A DNA stretch of 8,335 nucleotides from Acidimicrobiales bacterium (GTDB taxonomy: Bacteria > Actinomycetota > Acidimicrobiia > Acidimicrobiales > VFJN01): positions 1 through 8,335 of the forward strand of contig JAFGPU010000405.1 in assembly GCA_016936035.1 (NCBI GenBank), read 5' to 3'. The position numbers were made by a program, and so were the translations under genes. This document shows positions 6,001-8,335 of this stretch, piece by piece (the first letter of the stretch is position 1; each line of letters opens with the position of its first letter). The notes beneath the pieces are model-generated. The model worked only from the letters and a program-made list of their open reading frames with translations, was not told where the DNA came from and did not search any database.

Positions 6001-8232
6001 ATGACGTCCGCCGCCATCGATCGCACCCGCCGCAGCGATCTTGCCGCGCTGCCCGGCCGCCTGGCCTTCCTCGCGCCCCTCGCCGCGCTCCTCGTGTTCC
6101 AGCAGGTGGTGTACCCGGCGCCGTGGGGCATCGTCCTCAACGGTGCCCTGGTCGGCGGGCGCATCGCCCTCATCGCCCTCGGCATCGCGCTCGTCTACCG
6201 GGCCAACCGCATCGTGAACTTCGCCCAGGGCGACCTGGGCGCCGTCCCGGCCGTGCTCGGCGTGATGCTCGTCGTGGCCTGGGGGTGGAGCTACTGGTTC
6301 GGGCTCGTCGCCGGCCTCGCCGCCGCCGTGGTGCTCGGGGTGCTCGTCGAGGGCCTGATCATCCGCCGCTTCTTCAACGCCCCCCGGCTCGTGCTGACCG
6401 TCGCCACCATCGGCCTGTCGCAGCTGCTCGCCGGGGCCGCGCTGTTCCTGCCCCGGGCGTGGGGCGACACCTCGTTCGGCACCAGGCTGCCCCAGCCGTT
6501 CGACGCCACGTGGCACTTCGGGGGCACCACGTTCAACGCCAACGACATCTTCACGATGATCGTCGTGCCCGTGTGCCTGCTGGCGTTGGCGCTGTTCCTG
6601 CAACGGTCGACCATCGGCATCGCCATCGTGGGCGCGGCCGAGCGCGCGGACCGGGCGTTCACGCTGGGCATCCCCGTCAAGCGCCTCCACACCGTCGTGT
6701 GGGTGGTGGCCTCGGTGCTGGCCTTCCTGGCCATGTACCTGCGGGCCGGCGCGGTCGGCCTGCCCATCGGCGAGGTGCTGGCTCCCACCTTCCTCGTCCA
6801 GGCGCTCGCGGCCGCGGTGTTCGGCAGGTTCGAACGCTTCACCTCCATCGCCGCCGCGGCGATCGGCCTCGGCATCGTCGACCAGTCCATGACCTTCCAG
6901 GCCGGCAACCGGCAGGCCTACAACGACGCGGTCCTGTTCGGCATCGTGCTCGTCGGCCTGCTCGTCACGCGGCGCGGCGGCACCGGGCGGGTCGACACCG
7001 GCTCGTCGGCCACCTGGCAGGCCATCCGCGAGATCCGCCCCGTGCCCCGCGAGATGCGGCGCCTACCCGAAGTGATCTGGGGCCGTGCCGGGCTGTGGGC
7101 CGTCATCGGGGCGTTCGTGCTCACCCTGCCGGCATGGCTGTCGACCAGCCGGCTCAACCTGGCGACCATCATCGTGATCTTCGGCGTCGTCGCGGCGTCG
7201 CTGGTGGTGCTCACCGGCTGGTCGGGTCAGGTCAGCCTCGGGCACATGGCGTTCGTCGGCGTCGGCGCCGCCGTCGGCGGGGCGCTCACCGACCACCGCG
7301 GCTGGGACCTGGCGGTCGCCATGCTGGTGGCGGGCCTGATCGGCGGCGTCGCCGCGGTGGTCGTCGGCTACCCGGCGCTGCGGCGCGGCGGCCTCACGCT
7401 CGCGGTCAGCACCCTGGCGTTCGGCCTGTTCGTCTCGTCCTACCTGCTCAACCGCACGATCTTCCGCGACTGGCTGCCGGGTCGGCGCATCGACCGCGGC
7501 ACGCTTCTCGGCATCGAGCTGGCCGGCGAGGCGGCCATGTTCTACGCGTGCCTGGCGGTGCTCGCCCTGGCGCTGCTGATGGTGGTCGGCCTCCGCCGCA
7601 GCCGCACCGGCCGGGTGCTCATCGCCATCCGCGAGAACGAGCGGGCAGCCCGGGCCTACGGCATCGACGCCACCCGCTCGGGCCTGGCCGCGTTCGCCCT
7701 GTCGGGCTTCCTGGCGGCCGTCGCCGGGGCGCTGTACGTCCACCAGCAGACCGGACTCAACGCCGAGCCGTTCCTGCCCCAGCGCAGCCTCGAGCTGTTC
7801 ACCATGGTCGTGATCGGCGGGCTGGGCTCGCTCCCGGGCGCCCTGCTGGGCGCGACCTACGTGCACAGCGTCGACTTCTTCCTGCCGAACGAGTGGCAGT
7901 TCCTCGCCACCGGCGCCGGGCTGCTGCTGGTGCTGCTCGTGTTCCCGGCCGGGTTCGGCGGCGTGCTGGCCGACCTGCGCGACGGTGCGCTGCGCAAGAT
8001 CGCCGCCCGGCGGGGGCTCGTCGTGCCCAGCCTGCTGGCCGACGTGCGGGTCGACGACGACGTCCCCGACGAGCCGCCTCCCGAGACGGTGCTCGCCGCG
8101 GCGGGCGACATCGCCGAGCGCGCCGAGGCGGGCGAGGATGCGACGCCAACCGGCCGCGCCGAGGTCCGGCCCGCCGCCGGCGGCGGCGACGCAGATCCCG
8201 GTGCCGACGACGCGGTGGAGGTGCGGTCGTGA
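6001..8232 (+). CDS. Fused LivH-LivM permease of a branched-chain-amino-acid-type (HAAT) ABC importer
   Basis: 743-residue polytopic inner-membrane protein combining both permease subunits of a Liv-type importer, normally two genes of about 300 residues each. LivH half (about 20-325): YRANRIVNFAQGDLGAVPAV (66-85) and the ATPase-coupling loop around RSTIGIAIVGAAERADRAFTL (202-222). A charged cytoplasmic linker follows (about 324-360). LivM half (about 361-655): LTGWSGQVSLGHMAFVGVGA (404-423) and coupling loop TGRVLIAIRENERAARAYGID (536-556). The final 75 or so residues are acidic, Ala/Pro/Gly-rich, probably disordered and cytoplasmic, and not part of either family. The ATG at 6001 has AGGGGAG nine bases upstream; an in-frame extension to 5890 overlaps tetR and is rejected. 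Its stop overlaps the next gene's GTG. Such importers carry amino acids, amides, urea or other small solutes; the binding protein is not in the window, so the solute is unknown. Confidence 0.93.
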   Translation: MTSAAIDRTRRSDLAALPGRLAFLAPLAALLVFQQVVYPAPWGIVLNGALVGGRIALIALGIALVYRANRIVNFAQGDLGAVPAVLGVMLVVAWGWSYWFGLVAGLAAAVVLGVLVEGLIIRRFFNAPRLVLTVATIGLSQLLAGAALFLPRAWGDTSFGTRLPQPFDATWHFGGTTFNANDIFTMIVVPVCLLALALFLQRSTIGIAIVGAAERADRAFTLGIPVKRLHTVVWVVASVLAFLAMYLRAGAVGLPIGEVLAPTFLVQALAAAVFGRFERFTSIAAAAIGLGIVDQSMTFQAGNRQAYNDAVLFGIVLVGLLVTRRGGTGRVDTGSSATWQAIREIRPVPREMRRLPEVIWGRAGLWAVIGAFVLTLPAWLSTSRLNLATIIVIFGVVAASLVVLTGWSGQVSLGHMAFVGVGAAVGGALTDHRGWDLAVAMLVAGLIGGVAAVVVGYPALRRGGLTLAVSTLAFGLFVSSYLLNRTIFRDWLPGRRIDRGTLLGIELAGEAAMFYACLAVLALALLMVVGLRRSRTGRVLIAIRENERAARAYGIDATRSGLAAFALSGFLAAVAGALYVHQQTGLNAEPFLPQRSLELFTMVVIGGLGSLPGALLGATYVHSVDFFLPNEWQFLATGAGLLLVLLVFPAGFGGVLADLRDGALRKIAARRGLVVPSLLADVRVDDDVPDEPPPETVLAAAGDIAERAEAGEDATPTGRAEVRPAAGGGDADPGADDAVEVRS

Positions 8233-8335
8233 CCCGGCCCGACGAGACCCCGCTCGGCGCCACCCCGGGCGCGGACGATGCGCCGTTCGAGGCCGCGCTC
8301 GACGCGGTCGGCGTCAACGCGCCCGTGCCCGATCC
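8229..8335 (+). CDS. 5' end of the next importer-operon gene; cut by window edge
   Basis: GTG at 8229 overlaps the permease stop in a GTGA, and the frame is open for all 35 visible codons. The start reads MTRPDETPLGATPGADDAPF, an acidic, Pro/Ala/Gly-rich stretch with no recognisable domain yet. Translational coupling to the permease suggests another importer part, most simply the LivG/LivF ATPase. A normal LivG begins its ATPase fold within the first few residues, so this product has an N-terminal extension or is a multidomain protein. The identity is inferred from position only. Confidence 0.6.
   Translation, partial: MTRPDETPLGATPGADDAPFEAALDAVGVNAPVPD

Noticed and set aside
5884..6690. 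Long minus-strand frame opposite the tetR end and permease start
   Set aside because: It is antisense to two clear genes and encodes an Asp/His/Arg/Gly-rich shadow product.

Overview
The window is very GC-rich (70% or more by eye), uses GTG starts freely, and is packed with short-gap and overlapping genes. That fits a high-GC actinobacterium. The fused Liv permease and the mix of families suggest an environmental lineage such as Acidimicrobiia or a relative, but this is inference; no rRNA or other marker gene is present.

Region 1 (1-3225): a leftward operon of three genes. In transcription order these are a GhrA-like D-2-hydroxyacid dehydrogenase, an amidase-signature hydrolase that overlaps it by 4 bp (GTGA), and an NAD(P)-dependent aldehyde dehydrogenase that starts 14 bp later and runs off the left edge before its catalytic cysteine. 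Together they look like a small catabolic pathway: amide hydrolysis, keto/hydroxy-acid interconversion and aldehyde oxidation. The substrate cannot be read from the sequence.

Region 2 (3208-3938): a GntR-family (FCD) regulator is transcribed rightward, away from the operon. The two share a short intergenic region with a perfect ATTGT-CT-ACAAT inverted repeat that overlaps candidate -10 boxes on both strands. The regulator probably controls both itself and the operon from this one site.

Region 3 (3939-5121): a small two-span membrane protein of unknown function lies tail-to-tail with the GntR gene, with a 14-bp palindrome between them. It is divergent from a macro-domain protein. The macro domain keeps the ADP-ribose-binding motifs but has alanine where YmdB/MacroD hydrolases have the catalytic aspartate.

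Region 4 (5122-8335): a TetR-family regulator with a well-formed promoter placed so that its mRNA should be leaderless. It is followed at 34 bp by a single-chain LivH-LivM fusion permease of a branched-chain-amino-acid-type (HAAT) ABC importer. The next gene overlaps the permease stop by 4 bp and is cut by the right edge; by position it is probably another part of the importer.

I see no phage, CRISPR, IS element, tRNA or rRNA. There is no gene-free stretch over 300 bp; the longest gaps are 141 bp (4426-4566) and 134 bp (5122-5255). I found no clearly undescribed system. The most informative points are the shared GntR operator, the leaderless tetR promoter, the aspartate-less macro domain and the fused Liv permease with an acidic tail.
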